Part shown: piece by piece, positions 9,101 to 20,093 of the stretch
Layout of the letters: each line of letters starts with the position of its first letter
Position numbering within the stretch: the first letter of the stretch is position 1
NCBI RefSeq assembly: GCF_024295625.1
Contig: NZ_JANCOJ010000001.1
Span: 682,001 to 746,000, forward strand
Length of the DNA stretch: 64,000 bases
DNA from: Streptococcus sp. CF8_St5-11
GTDB lineage: Bacteria; Bacillota; Bacilli; Lactobacillales; Streptococcaceae
Direction of reading: 5' to 3'
Notes under the pieces: generated by a model
Databases searched by the model: none
Told to the model about the DNA's origin: nothing
The model's input: only the letters and a program-made list of their open reading frames with translations
Program-made: the position numbers and the translations under genes

Positions 9101-12100
9101 TTATTTGCCATCTTTTTTCCGAATTCCTAAAAGGGCTAATCCAGACAGAAGAATGGAAGCTCCTGTAGCAAGAATATTAGATGAAGGATGGGCACCTGTC
9201 TCTGGAAGAGCAGGTCCTGAAGAGTGCGCCGCAGTTAGTGAGCTTGTGTCTGATGGAGATTCTGAGTAAGAGGTGCCAAACGAAGACACGACAGACTCCG
9301 AAGAACTTGTCACAGCAGAGAAACTTGACGCATAAGACACACTGATCCATTCAGAAATTTCCTGCGATAAGGATTGACTCTCTGTCGATGATGCGCTTAT
9401 AGAATCTGAAATACTCGTCAAAGGAAATTCAGATACTGGCATGGACGTTGAAGCCGATTCGCTTGAAGAAAGGAGTGAAGCTGATTGGCTTGCTGAGATC
9501 GATTCTTGAGCCAATGAATTCGATTCACTTGCCGAAACGGACTCTTGGACCAGTGATTCTGATTGACTCGCAGAAACGGACGCTTGTACCAAGGATTCTG
9601 ATTGGCTAGACGATATAGATGCCTGAACCAACGAGTCGGATTGACTCGCGGAAACTGATTCTTGAATCAGCGAGTCTGACTGACTGGCAGATACGGATTC
9701 CTGAACCAATGACTCGGACTGACTTGCGGAAACCGACGCTTGAACCAAGGAATCAGATTGACTAGCTGATACGGATTCTTTGAGCAACGAATCGGATTGG
9801 CTAGCCGATACAGATGCCTGAACCAGTGATTCTGACTGACTCGCGGAAACTGACTCTTGGACCAACGACTCTGATTGACTCGCTGAAACGGATTCCTGAA
9901 GCAACGAGTCTGACTGGCTGGCGAAAACTGACTCTTGTACCAGCGACTCTGATTGACTGGTAGATACAGATTCCTGAACCAATGACTCGGATTGGCTAGC
10001 CGAAACGGACTCTTGTACCAGCGATTCAGATTGACTAGCTGAAACGGAGTCCTGAACCAAGGATTCTGATTGGCTTGCCGATACCGATACTTGAGCCAAC
10101 AAGTCTGATTGGCTGGCAGAAACTGATTCTTGTACCAGCGACTCTGATTGACTGGCTGAAATCGACCCTTGAACTAGCGAATCGGATTGACTCGCTGAAA
10201 CGGAGTCCTGAATCAACGATTCGGACTGACTAGTAGAAACGGAGTCCTGAATCAACGATTCGGACTGACTAGTAGAAACGGACGCTTGAACCAAAGACTC
10301 GGATTGACTAGTTGAGATCGACTCTTGGATTAGCGATTCTGATTCACTTGCTGAAACGGATGCTTGGGCCAAGGAGTCGGATTGAATTGCCGAAACGGAT
10401 TCTTGTACTAACGAGTCTGATTGACTAGCTGAAATCGACTCTTGAACTAGCGATTCTGATTGGCTGGTCAATACAGATGCTTGAACCAACGAATCCGATT
10501 GGCTAGCAGATACTGAGGCTTGAACCTGCGACTCTGATTGACTGGCCGATACAGACTCCTGAACCAATGATTCCGATTCACTCGCAGAAACTGACTCTCG
10601 CACCAACGATTCTGATTGACTCAATGATGTTGATTGCAAATCAGTCGATACTTGCGATTCCGACTGACTCATTGAATCAGAACGAGAAAAGGACATAGAT
10701 TCTGTAATTTGAGACTTAGATTCGATATCAGAAGTAGATTGCGATTGACTTTCGGAAACTGACTCTTGAACTAGCGAATCGGATTGACTCGCGGAAACTG
10801 ATGCTTGAATCAGCGAGTCTGACTGACTGACAGATACGGATTCCTGAACCAATGACTCGGACTGACTTGCGGAAACCGACGCTTGAACCAAGGAATCAGA
10901 TTGACTAGCTGATACGGATTCTTTGAGCAACGAATCGGATTGGCTAGCCGATACAGATGCCTGAACCAGCGAGTCTGATTGACTCGCAGAAACGGACGCT
11001 TGTACCAAGGATTCTGATTGGCTAGACGATATAGATGCCTGAACCAACGAGTCGGATTGACTCGCGGAAACTGATTCTTGAATCAGCGAGTCTGACTGAC
11101 TGGCAGATACGGATTCCTGAACCAATGACTCGGACTGACTGGTTGAAACAGACGATTGAGCCAAAGAATCTGATTGGCTTGCTGAGATCGATTCTTGAGC
11201 CAATGAATTCGATTCACTTGCCGAAACTGACTCTTGAACTAGTGAATCTGATTGACTCGCAGAAACTGACGATTGAACCAACGAGTCTGATTGACTGACG
11301 GAGACTGAGGCTTTAACCAGTGACTCTGATTGGCTGGCGGAGACTGAGGCTCGAACCAAGGAATCTGATTGACTTGCTGATACCGATGCCTGAACCAAAG
11401 ACTCTGATTCACTAGCGGAAACTGATTCTTGTACTAACGAGTCTGACTGACTTGCAGAAACTGATTCTTGAACCTGCGAATCGGATTGGCTCGCAGAAAC
11501 GGACTCTCGAATCAACGAGGCTGATTGACTGACGGAGACTGAGGCTTTAACCAGTGACTCTGATTGGCTGGCTGAAACCGAATCTTGAACTTGCGACTCG
11601 GATTGACTCGTAGAAACTGATGCTTGTACCAACGAGGCTGATTGGCTAGCCGATACGGATTCCTGAACCAATGACTCTGACTGACTCAACGAAACGGATT
11701 CTGACAGCTTTTTGCTCATCGAAATAGATTGTGACAAGGAAATCAGTTGAGAAACCACTTCCTCCGATCCAACCGCCGATGTTGACTGCGATTGAGACAC
11801 AGAAATTGATCTAGATGCTAAATTAGATAAGGATACCGACTGACTCAACGAAACAGATTTCGAGGCTTTTTCAGACTCACTCTTAGATGCTGATGCTGCT
11901 TTTGATTGTGAGTCTGATTGACTGGCGGATACAGATTCTTTAATCAGCGACTCTGAATGGCTGGCCGATACAGATGCCTGAACCAGCGAGTCTGATTGAC
12001 TGGCGGATACAGATTCTTTAATCAAGGACTCTGACTGACTTGCGGAAACCGATTCCTGAAGCAACGATTCAGACTGACTGGCAGATACGGATTCTTGAAC

Positions 12101-15076
12101 CAAGGAATCGGATTGACTAGCTGATACAGATTCTTGAATCAAGGAATCGGATTGACTAGCAGAAACGGACGATTGAACCAACGACTCCGACTGGCTGGCT
12201 GAAACTGATGCCTGAACCAACGAGTCTGATTGACTGACGGATACTGATTCTTTAACCAGCGACTCTGATTGACTAGCTGAGACTGATGCCTGAATCAATG
12301 ACTCTGACCGACTTGCAGAAATCGAGGCTTGAACCAAGGATTCTGATTGACTTGCTGAAACCGAGGCTTGAACCAAGGATTCTGATTGACTTGCGGATAC
12401 AGATTCTTTAATCAAGGACTCGGACTGGCTGGCCGATACAGATGCTTGAACCTGCGAGTCTGACTGACTGGCTGAAACGGATTCCTGAACCAACGACTCT
12501 GATTGACTGGCGGAAACCGACTCTTGAACTAGCGACTCCGATTGACTTGCTGAAACCGACTCTTGAACTAGCGACTCCGATTGACTTGCTGAAACGGAGG
12601 CTTGAACCAAGGAATCCGATTGACTCGCTGAAACTGACTCTTGAATCAACGACTCTGACTGACTTGTGGAGATCGATTCTTGAACCAACGAGTTGGATTC
12701 ACTTGTCGAGACAGATTGTGACAAGGAAATCGAATCTGAAACTAGGGATGCCGACGTTGAAGTCGAGAAACTTTGAGACTGTGATGCAGATTCTGACGAC
12801 GTCATTTTCCGATAATAATAGTTCACGCTCGTCAGTGGATTTGAAACCACCATTTTTTGAATGGTTTGTTTAAAGTTAGAAAAGCCTTCTGCTCCTTGAG
12901 GTGTCGCATCTTTCCCAACAATCATAGTCTGATTGTTACCGAGAAAAGCTGATTTTGGAAGCTCTGTGAATGGTTTTGGAACCGTGTATTCTTTCCCTGT
13001 ATTTTCATCAGTATAGGTGACAGTTTCCTTAGCCGAAAACCATCCGGTAATCTCTAACTCAAAATGACGATCATCCACCCGTTTTGGCGTAACATTCAAG
13101 AAATAATCTTTGTTCTTACTTTCAACTTTATTCGTTCCACCTAAATCAGAAAGGGCATCTGAAACATCTTGTTTAAACTCTTTTTCATAAACAAGGGTAT
13201 ACTTATCAAATACCGCCTCATTCCCGACATCGAGATTCGAAACGTTATAGACTTTGGAAGGATCCAGAACGTAGTAACGAAGGATGTAGTCACCGTTTTG
13301 ACTGGTTGTAACAACTTCACTTCTTATAAAATGCTCACGCGCATTTCCATATAATTCCACTCGGCGTGTGCCAACCGTACTATTGTCAAAGATCCCAGTT
13401 GTTGCTTTTTGAGCCGAGTTCACTACCGGAACCTTGACATATCCTGCAATATCACGAGCATTGGAGGCCGTATAATGCTGACCTTCAATCCCGTATTGGG
13501 TATACTCTGCTAAGACTTCTTCCTTCCCAGTTGGCGTGTATTCTCCATCGACCCATTTGCCTGCTGGATCTACCACTTTGTAGAAAGTCGACTGGTGCCC
13601 CCACATAGATGGAACCTTGATTTCAGCTCTCGAAGTCAATAGTTCCCCTTGTTTCGAAGGGTTCATTACATCATATACATCACGTACAAGGAAACTTGTC
13701 TCAGGACTAGCGTAGGTACCTAGATAAACATTCCCAGGTTTCCCATCATCAGCCTTACTATAGGCAAACATATTCCCCAAAGGAGCTTTCTTAATCAACA
13801 CTTCGTTAGGTAGTTGGAACTGCGTGCCCCCAATGACATTTGCAGAGAAGGTTTGAGAGAAAATCTCAGAACCATCTGATTTTTTTACAATACGGAAATA
13901 TACATCATTTCCCACATGGGTATTCGGATCGGTATCGGTACGATTGACAGACAAGGTCGCATAATAGCCGAGTGATTCTCCTGTTTTATTAACAAAATCC
14001 CAAATCCCAAAGGTATAGCGAGTCGCATCCGTATCCTTCTTATAAGCAGCAATTTCTTCAGGTGTTTGGTTAACATAGCGCTTATCGATATGAGGATCTT
14101 TGGCAACATCTGTAGCTGTTAGAGGGGCATCTTCAACACTAGCACCGTTGCGATCATCCATGTTTGGTGTAATCTCTAGATCTTTGCTACTACTCTTAGC
14201 CACCTCAGCAATGGGAGCCAACTGAGCAGAGATCGCAGGTTTCCCATCTACATTTGTATTTCCCACAAAACCTGCAGCTGTCAAGGTCGTCATCATCTCA
14301 TCGACAGCTTTCTCCAAGCGATCGCGCTGGTCAGCATAAGCTTGAGCGCTGGCATTGGTGTGGATCAAGTTATTGCTTGCAGTCACTTCGGCCTGCACTT
14401 TGTTAATGACCGCTTGAACCACTGCTCGGCGATCGGTGTCCGTCATTTTAGATGCGTAATTCCCTGCAATTTCTTGAAGCAATTCAGCTTCAGAGGTATT
14501 TTGCTCCAAAACAGTGGCTTCTTCTAAACTAGTCGGCTCCTCAACAACCACCTCTGACTCTAAAGCTTGAGCAGACTCGCTAACTGCCGTTGATAATGCA
14601 GTTGATCCAACTTCGCTCAAGGACAAAGAAGCGGATTCACTGATTGAAGCAGATGCACTCACAGATGTAGAAAGGCTGGTTGATCCTGAAACAGAGCTGG
14701 ATTCTGAAGACTGGGTAGAGGTATTTCCTAAGACCACACTATCTACTTCTGCCAAGGTCTCCTGTTTTGTCTCGGAAACCGTTGGTGCAAGTGATGTTGC
14801 ATCCTCCGCCTTAGCAGTCGTAGCAAGTACAGCACCACCAAATACAGTCCCTACCGTAATCAAACCTTTTAAGAAGGCTTGGTTATGCTTTTGACTTTCT
14901 ATTTGATCTTGCTGTACGTTGGCAATGATGGTCTCCTCCACTTGCCCACGCACCACGCGAAAGAGGCCTAGAGCAGCCGTTGATGCCCGAAGCCAATTTT
15001 TTCCTGATTTAATTAATTTGAAGCGTACGACACGATCTGTTTCACGAAAGTTTCCTTTTGAACGCTTAAATTGCAT
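9101..15076 (-). CDS. Serine-rich repeat glycoprotein adhesin 1 (13-residue repeat type), LPETG-anchored
   Basis: This 1,991-residue surface adhesin is a predicted accessory Sec substrate. The order is: a 90-residue signal peptide with KSGKNWLRA near residue 23, hydrophobic GLITVGTVFGGAVLATTAKA and cleavage after AKA; a short serine-rich stretch (about 100-170); a helical segment (about 180-280); a beta-rich putative binding region up to about 757; a serine repeat of about 1,190 residues; then LPETG near 1957, a hydrophobic segment and a positive tail. The long repeat has a 13-residue period of the form SVSASQSESLVQE, in which S-rich blocks alternate with a LVQ/LIQ/LVK step. This differs from the dipeptide SxSx pattern of most family members. 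The helical and beta regions are clearly related to those of the third SRRP (positions 20094-26513). The ligand is unknown. The start has AAGGGG 6 nt upstream. Confidence 0.93.
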   Translation of the reverse strand: MQFKRSKGNFRETDRVVRFKLIKSGKNWLRASTAALGLFRVVRGQVEETIIANVQQDQIESQKHNQAFLKGLITVGTVFGGAVLATTAKAEDATSLAPTVSETKQETLAEVDSVVLGNTSTQSSESSSVSGSTSLSTSVSASASISESASLSLSEVGSTALSTAVSESAQALESEVVVEEPTSLEEATVLEQNTSEAELLQEIAGNYASKMTDTDRRAVVQAVINKVQAEVTASNNLIHTNASAQAYADQRDRLEKAVDEMMTTLTAAGFVGNTNVDGKPAISAQLAPIAEVAKSSSKDLEITPNMDDRNGASVEDAPLTATDVAKDPHIDKRYVNQTPEEIAAYKKDTDATRYTFGIWDFVNKTGESLGYYATLSVNRTDTDPNTHVGNDVYFRIVKKSDGSEIFSQTFSANVIGGTQFQLPNEVLIKKAPLGNMFAYSKADDGKPGNVYLGTYASPETSFLVRDVYDVMNPSKQGELLTSRAEIKVPSMWGHQSTFYKVVDPAGKWVDGEYTPTGKEEVLAEYTQYGIEGQHYTASNARDIAGYVKVPVVNSAQKATTGIFDNSTVGTRRVELYGNAREHFIRSEVVTTSQNGDYILRYYVLDPSKVYNVSNLDVGNEAVFDKYTLVYEKEFKQDVSDALSDLGGTNKVESKNKDYFLNVTPKRVDDRHFELEITGWFSAKETVTYTDENTGKEYTVPKPFTELPKSAFLGNNQTMIVGKDATPQGAEGFSNFKQTIQKMVVSNPLTSVNYYYRKMTSSESASQSQSFSTSTSASLVSDSISLSQSVSTSESNSLVQESISTSQSESLIQESVSASQSDSLVQASVSASQSESLVQESVSASQSESLVQESVSASQSESLVQESVSASQSDSQVQASVSASQSESLIKESVSASQSESLVQASVSASQSESLVQASISASRSESLIQASVSASQSESLVKESVSVSQSDSLVQASVSASQSESLVQSSVSASQSDSLIQESVSASQSDSLVQESVSASQSESLLQESVSASQSESLIKESVSASQSDSLVQASVSASHSESLIKESVSASQSDSQSKAASASKSESEKASKSVSLSQSVSLSNLASRSISVSQSQSTSAVGSEEVVSQLISLSQSISMSKKLSESVSLSQSESLVQESVSASQSASLVQASVSTSQSESQVQDSVSASQSESLVKASVSVSQSASLIRESVSASQSDSQVQESVSASQSDSLVQESVSASESESLVQASVSASQSDSLVRASVSASQSESLVKASVSVSQSDSLVQSSVSASQSDSLVQESVSASESNSLAQESISASQSDSLAQSSVSTSQSESLVQESVSASQSDSLIQESVSASQSDSLVQASISSSQSESLVQASVSASQSDSLVQASVSASQSDSLLKESVSASQSDSLVQASVSASQSESLVQESVSVSQSDSLIQASVSASQSDSLVQESVSESQSQSTSDIESKSQITESMSFSRSDSMSQSESQVSTDLQSTSLSQSESLVRESVSASESESLVQESVSASQSESQVQASVSASQSDSLVQASVLTSQSESLVQESISASQSDSLVQESVSAIQSDSLAQASVSASESESLIQESISTSQSESLVQASVSTSQSESLIQDSVSTSQSESLIQDSVSASQSDSLVQGSISASQSESLVQESVSASQSDLLAQVSVSASQSESLVQDSVSASQSESLVQESVSASQSESLVQESVSTSQSESLVQESVFASQSDSLLQESVSASQSESLVQESVSASQSESLVQASVSASQSDSLLKESVSASQSDSLVQASVSASQSESLVQESVSASQSDSLIQESVSASQSDSLVQASISSSQSESLVQASVSASQSESLVQESVSASESNSLAQESISASQSASLLSSSESASTSMPVSEFPLTSISDSISASSTESQSLSQEISEWISVSYASSFSAVTSSSESVVSSFGTSYSESPSDTSSLTAAHSSGPALPETGAHPSSNILATGASILLSGLALLGIRKKDGK
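9230..12805 (-). repeat. 39-bp tandem repeat array coding the long serine-rich region of SRRP 1
   Basis: Roughly eighty degenerate 39-bp units code SASQSxSLVQxSV variants. A few non-unit interruptions (about 10620-10740 and 11690-11920) carry plain serine-rich sequence. Larger identical blocks also recur inside the array, for example a 167-bp block at 9558-9724 that is identical to 10974-11140. Confidence 0.9.
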
Positions 15077-15106
15077 GATATTCCCCTTACATTGTAGTCA
15101 TTATTA

Positions 15107-15134
15107 ATTATACAGGAATACTACGTAGATTCAA
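15107..15134 (-). promoter_or_regulatory. Promoter of SRRP gene 1
   Basis: TTGAAT (15134-15129), a 16-nt spacer and TATAAT (15112-15107) lie on the minus strand about 30 nt before the ATG, giving a short leader with the AAGGGG ribosome site. Confidence 0.75.
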
Positions 15135-15218
15135 GTAATTTGCTACAAAAAACTTCTATATTATTGTTTAATTTTCAAATTTTTTTGTAACACATTAAAA
15201 ATACTTCATTCTACTAGT

Positions 15219-15247
15219 AAAAAAGTGAATCTCCTATGAGATTCACT
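15219..15247 (-). terminator. Terminator after SRRP gene 2
   Basis: The perfect 10-bp stem AGTGAATCTC/GAGATTCACT has a 4-nt loop and is followed by TTTTTT on the minus strand. It lies between SRRP gene 2 and the promoter of SRRP gene 1. Confidence 0.85.
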
Positions 15248-15273
15248 CGAAAAAAATGATATTTCCAACTAGA

Positions 15274-18200
15274 TCAGTTACCCTTCTTTTTACGTCGGGT
15301 AAGTCCAGCAATTCCAGCTAACCCTGTAACTAGCCCAAGAAGAGCTGATGTTACAGATCCTGATTCGCCAGTATTCGGAAGCACCACAGATTGGCTGTGT
15401 TTTTGTGATCCACTTGCTGATTCTGATGCAGACAATGACTCTGAATGAGAAATTAATTGGCTCATTGAGTTAGAGTATGAACCGCTAGCTGATGTTACAG
15501 ATCCTGATTCGCCAGTATTCGGAAGCACCACAGATTGGCTGTGTTTTTGTGATCCACTTGCTGATTCTGATGCAGACAATGACTCTGAATGAGAAATTAA
15601 TTGGCTCATTGAGTTAGAGTATGAACCGCTAGCAGATGTTGCTCCTGATTGTGATTGACTCACTGAAACTGAAGTACTTACTGATGTTGAAGTTGATTCA
15701 GGGACAGAGGTACTCAATGATGCTGACTCAGATGCAGAGACTGATGTCGAAACTGAAAGCGAGGTAGAGACTGACTGGCTTTCTGATACTGAACTGCTCA
15801 ACGATGCTGACAATGATTCGGAGGTCGAGATTGATTCAGATGTTGAGACTGATTCTGAGGTAGACGCTGACACAGACGTTGATACTGATTCCGACGCTGA
15901 TACTGACTCTGAGGTTGAAACTGACTCAGATGTAGATGCCGACTCTGAAGTAGAAACTGATTCAGACGTTGAAACTGACTCTGACGTTGATGCTGATTCT
16001 GATTTTGACGCTGACTCGGACGCAGAGGCTGATTCTGAGGTTGAGACTGATTCGGACGTCGAAACAGATCCTGAGGTTGAAATCGACTCTGATGCAGACA
16101 CTGATTCGGAGGCTGATTCTGATGTTGAAACTGACTCAGACGCCGATACTGATTCAGATGTTGAAACTGACTCTGAGGCTGACAATGATTCGGATGTTGA
16201 TTCAGACTCGGATGTCGAAACTGATTCTGAAGTTGAAACCGACTCAGACGTCGATGCCGACTCGGATGCCGAGACTGATTCAGAGGTTGATGCTGATTCA
16301 GATACAGAAACCGATTCGGACGTAGACAATGATTCAGACGTTGATGCTGACTCAGATACTGACGCTGACTCAGATGTAGATGCCGACTCATATGTAGATA
16401 CTGACTCTGATGTCGAGACTGACTCGGAAATCGACACCGATTCAGAGGTAGACACTGATTCTGATGCAGATATCGATTCAGAGGTTGAGACTGATTCTGA
16501 TGTAGATACAAACTCAGACGTCGATACCGATTCAGAGGCTGAAACTGACTCAGTGGTTGACGCTGACTCAGATGCAGATGCTGATTCTGATGTTGATGCT
16601 GACTCGGATGTTGATGCCGATTCAGAGGTTGAGACCGACTCGGATGCAGAAACTGATTCGGATGTTGACACCGATTCAGATGTTGAAACTGACTCTGACG
16701 CGGACAATGACTCGGATGTCGATACTGATTCTGATGTCGACGCTGACTCAGATGCAGACACTGATTCAGATGTTGAAACTGATTCAGATATTAATACTGA
16801 CTCGGATGTTGAAACTGATTCGGACGTCGATACTGACTCAGACGCCGATACCGATTCAGAGGTTGAGACTGATTCAGAAGCAGATGCTGATTCTGACGTC
16901 GAAACTGATTCGGATGATGACAATGATTTGGAAGTAGACACTAATTCAGACGCAGAAGCTGATTCGGATGTTGATACTGATTCAGACGCTGATACCGACT
17001 CAGACGTTGAGACTGATTCGGATGCCGATACTGACTCGGACGCTGAGACCGATTCAGAAGTTGACGCTGACTCAGACGTTGAAACTGATTCTGATGTAGA
17101 CGCAGATTCGGACGTTGAAACTGAATCAGACGCTGAGACTGATTCAGAGGTTGATGCTGACTCAGATGTAGATACTGATTCAGAGGCTGATGCTGACTCA
17201 GACGCTGACAATGACTCTGATGCAGACACTGATTCGGATGTCGATGCTGATTCAGATGCAGACACTGATTCAGATGTAGATACAGATTCTGAGGCTGATA
17301 CTGATTCAGAAATAGACACCGATTCAGATACAGAAACCGATTCGGACGTTGACACTGATTCAGACGCTGAGACCGACTCAGACGTTGAGACTGATTCGGA
17401 CGTTGACACTGATTCAGATACAGAAACCGATTCGAACGCAGATACTGATTCAGAGACTGAAACTGACTCAGACGCAGAAGCTGATTCAGATGCAGAGGCT
17501 GACGCTGATTCAGATGTAGAAACCGACTCAGACGTCGATACCGATTCAGAGACTGAAACTGACTCTGATGTCGAGACTGATTCGGACATTGACACTGATT
17601 CCGACTCTGAAACTGACTCAGACGCTGACGCTGACTCAGACGTTGAAATCGACTCGGATGTAGATGCCGACTCGGATGTCGAAACTGACACTGAAGTAGA
17701 GACTGATTCCGATGTTGACGCTGACTCAGACGCTGACAATGACTCAGATGTCGAGATTGATTCAGACGTTGATACTGACTCGGATGTTGAGACTGACTCA
17801 GACACTGAGACTGACTCTGATATTGATGCCGATTCTGATGTTGAGACTGATTCGGACGTAGAGACGGACTCAGACATCGATACTGACTCTGACTCTGATT
17901 CAGACGCAGACTCTGATTCAGACGTTGAGACTGTTTCGGATACTGACTCGGATACCGATTCAGATGCAGATTCTGATTCGGATGCAGACACTGACTCTGA
18001 TGTTGAGACTGATTCAGAAATGAATGCCGATTCGGATAGCGATACCGATTCTGACACTCGTTCACTCTCCGAAACTGAGGTAGAGACTGTTACAGACTCA
18101 CTAGTGCTGGCTGATACCGAAGCTGATACAAGAGTACTCTTTGAAGCAAGCTCTAATGCACGAACAGATTCGAATCGACTTGTCGAAATAGACTCTGAAT

Positions 18201-19911
18201 TCGATACAGATTGACTATATTCTGTTGAGTCCATCGTTACCGCAACCAAATTACTTGCATCCGAATAAACCGGATGATCACCGTAGAAGATGAGAGCTTT
18301 TGCATTCACTCCACCTGACTGCAAGGGCACTGTAGGCACTACCATCACCTGACCAGAAGCATCGGCTACTGCTCTTCCAACTTCTTCGTCATTGTTATAC
18401 AAAACGACTGTCGACCCAGGATTGGCACCTGTCACTGTTACAGGTGTCTGGGTATTCGCTTTCTCCAATAGTCGCGTCGTAACTGTAGGTACTGGAAGGT
18501 GCTTGACAGGGACAGTCACATCATTTGAAGTGTTATCTTTATAAGTAATAGTCACTACACCTGACGCTGAGACAGAATACTCCTTGAAGTCCTTCGAGCT
18601 CACAATTTGGGGATTAGAGGTCTTGAACGCTTCCCAGATCCTATCTTTCTCAACCTCTACTAGATTGCTAGTATCGTTGACATAGAGCTCGGTCGCTACA
18701 TCTCTAATCGGGTTACGAATGCCGTCATTTTGGGGTAAAACTTTAATTCGGAAAGAGCGATCAATAAACTGATTGTTCGAATTGGTAAAACGAACTGTAA
18801 TCGTATAAGTCTTTCCGGGTTCTACGACCTCATTTCCTCCAACTTTCCCTTCGATCAACATAGGTGCGAACGGAGATTTCAGAGTCGCATTGGGAACTAA
18901 AACGCCTTCAACGCGCTCACTATTTGGAGCATATCCCATATAGGTCAAGATGACCCCACCACTTCGCTCTCTTACAATGTACTGTAGCTTAACAGGGTCT
19001 GAATTGTAAGCTGTAATCAAATAATTATTCGCAGGTCCACTCATGAAAAACGGCGCACGAAAACGATTCTCTGCATCTAACGAATCGCCCGTGCGCGGAT
19101 CTCGTTGACCCGAAGTAGCACGGAGCACCGCATTGGCTAAGCGATTCCGAGCACTCTTTGCTTGGCTTTCAACAGCTTCAATTTGAATCGCTGGATTGGA
19201 CAAACCGCTTCGAATCGCTTCTAAAGACAAATCTCCACTCTCAATCGCAGCTTCCGTTCCAGGTATCTCCAAAGCCTGCGCACGATAGGTGTATAAATCC
19301 AAAGCCAAAGCTTGCAGACGTTTTACGTCTTCCTCTGAGCGAGTGGTTTGATTCTTGTTTACTTTCTCACTGATTTCAGGATCCTGTTCAGAAGCTAACA
19401 GACTGTCTACATGACTAACTGAACCACTTGTAACATAGGATTCGCTCAAAGAAACCGACTGTGATAAAGAACTGCTTTTTGAAACAGACTGACGACCTGA
19501 CTCCGTATGTGATAGGGATTCACTGACAGACCGGTTCATTGATCCAGAATCTGTAGCAGATGTCGTCCCCAAAACAAAACTGTCCTGACCAACCACACCT
19601 GTTGTTGGAATGATTTCAGATTCGAGAAACGAACTCACCTCATTTTCCTCTGCCAACACAGGTGTAGCAATTGTAGTTGCTCCAGCAAGAGCCCCCAACA
19701 CAAGGATCCCTTTAGAAATCGGAGCAGGAACTGGATCAGCAAAAGTTTCGAAAGGTCTCACGATTTTATCAGTCGCATCACCACGAGAGATACGAAAAAA
19801 CCCTAGTTGCGAGATAGATGCCCGCATCCAAGTTTTTCCTGACTTGATTAATTTAAATCGTGTGATTCGTTCCGTTTCACGAAACTCACCCTTCGAACGT
19901 TTAAAAAACAT
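15274..19911 (-). CDS. Serine-rich repeat glycoprotein adhesin 2 (SESVSTSE type), with duplicated LPNTG
   Basis: This 1,545-residue accessory Sec substrate has a signal peptide of about 87 residues (KSGKTWMRA near 23, cleavage after VLA), a short serine-rich stretch, a unique region at about 185-565, a serine repeat at about 565-1424 built of [16 protein letters not shown] steps, and LPNTG near 1511. The unique region differs from SRRPs 1 and 3. Its part around [18 protein letters not shown] followed by VTITYKDN resembles the Unique domain that follows the Siglec domain in SrpA/GspB/Hsa adhesins. No YTRY-type sialic-acid motif was seen, so sialoglycan binding is not supported. The C-terminus carries a perfect 48-residue duplication that includes LPNTG, giving a second sorting motif near 1463. 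The ATG is preceded by GAGGAGAGGAA. Confidence 0.92.
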   Translation of the reverse strand: MFFKRSKGEFRETERITRFKLIKSGKTWMRASISQLGFFRISRGDATDKIVRPFETFADPVPAPISKGILVLGALAGATTIATPVLAEENEVSSFLESEIIPTTGVVGQDSFVLGTTSATDSGSMNRSVSESLSHTESGRQSVSKSSSLSQSVSLSESYVTSGSVSHVDSLLASEQDPEISEKVNKNQTTRSEEDVKRLQALALDLYTYRAQALEIPGTEAAIESGDLSLEAIRSGLSNPAIQIEAVESQAKSARNRLANAVLRATSGQRDPRTGDSLDAENRFRAPFFMSGPANNYLITAYNSDPVKLQYIVRERSGGVILTYMGYAPNSERVEGVLVPNATLKSPFAPMLIEGKVGGNEVVEPGKTYTITVRFTNSNNQFIDRSFRIKVLPQNDGIRNPIRDVATELYVNDTSNLVEVEKDRIWEAFKTSNPQIVSSKDFKEYSVSASGVVTITYKDNTSNDVTVPVKHLPVPTVTTRLLEKANTQTPVTVTGANPGSTVVLYNNDEEVGRAVADASGQVMVVPTVPLQSGGVNAKALIFYGDHPVYSDASNLVAVTMDSTEYSQSVSNSESISTSRFESVRALELASKSTLVSASVSASTSESVTVSTSVSESERVSESVSLSESAFISESVSTSESVSASESESASESVSESVSETVSTSESESASESESESVSMSESVSTSESVSTSESASISESVSVSESVSTSESVSTSESISTSESLSASESASTSESVSTSVSVSTSESASTSESISTSESASASESVSESESVSMSESVSTSESVSVSESVSTSESVSTSESASASASESASASESVSVSESVSAFESVSVSESVSTSESVSTSESVSASESVSTSESVSVSESVSISESVSASESVSTSESVSASESASTSESVSASESLSASESASASESVSTSESASTSESVSASDSVSTSESASTSESVSTSESASTSESVSASESVSASESVSTSESVSASESVSTSESASASELVSTSKSLSSSESVSTSESASASESVSTSESVSASESVSTSESVSTSESVLISESVSTSESVSASESASTSESVSTSESLSASESVSTSESVSTSESVSASESVSTSESASTSESASTSESASASESASTTESVSASESVSTSEFVSTSESVSTSESISASESVSTSESVSISESVSTSESVSTYESASTSESASVSESASTSESLSTSESVSVSESASTSESVSASESASTSESVSTSESVSTSESESTSESLSASESVSTSESVSASESVSTSESASESVSASESISTSGSVSTSESVSTSESASASESASKSESASTSESVSTSESVSTSESASTSESVSTSESVSASESVSTSVSASTSESVSTSESISTSESLSASLSSSVSESQSVSTSLSVSTSVSASESASLSTSVPESTSTSVSTSVSVSQSQSGATSASGSYSNSMSQLISHSESLSASESASGSQKHSQSVVLPNTGESGSVTSASGSYSNSMSQLISHSESLSASESASGSQKHSQSVVLPNTGESGSVTSALLGLVTGLAGIAGLTRRKKKGN
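15344..15631 (-). repeat. Perfect 144-bp tandem duplication at the anchor end of SRRP 2
   Basis: Two adjacent copies (15344-15487 and 15488-15631) appear identical base for base. Each codes 48 residues ending in [15 protein letters not shown]. Only the copy nearer the C-terminus is followed by the hydrophobic segment and RRKKKGN tail, so the upstream LPNTG is probably not cut. Confidence 0.92.
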
Positions 19912-19941
19912 TTCCTCTCCTCAAAAATAAGATATCGAGTT

Positions 19942-19970
19942 ATTATACACTAATTTTCCCCAAAAAGTAA
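19942..19970 (-). promoter_or_regulatory. Promoter of SRRP gene 2
   Basis: TATAAT (19947-19942) with a TG two bases upstream-like context (GTGTATAAT) and a weak -35 TTACTT 17 nt before it lie on the minus strand. The predicted leader is about 25 nt and holds the strong GAGGAGAGGAA ribosome site. Confidence 0.6.
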
Positions 19971-20004
19971 CTAATTAAGACTAGTTTTTAACATAAAATA
20001 CAGC

Positions 20005-20036
20005 ACACAAAAAGAGAACCCGGAGGTTCTCTTTTT
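20005..20036 (-). terminator. Terminator after SRRP gene 3
   Basis: A 12-bp stem AAAAAGAGAACC/GGTTCTCTTTTT with loop CGGA lies about 60 nt after the stop and carries a built-in T tract on the minus strand. Confidence 0.85.
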
Positions 20037-20093
20037 GGATCCTTTTTCATTTCCCACATACCTGAAATGACCGAATCAAATTAGGACAGAAGA

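Noticed and set aside
16553..18214. Long plus-strand reading frame coding a DS/DT/DA-rich repeat protein (553 residues) opposite SRRP 2
   Set aside because: It is the complement of the serine codons in the repeat; it has no ribosome site or promoter, and the SRRP frame on the other strand has signal peptide and anchor.
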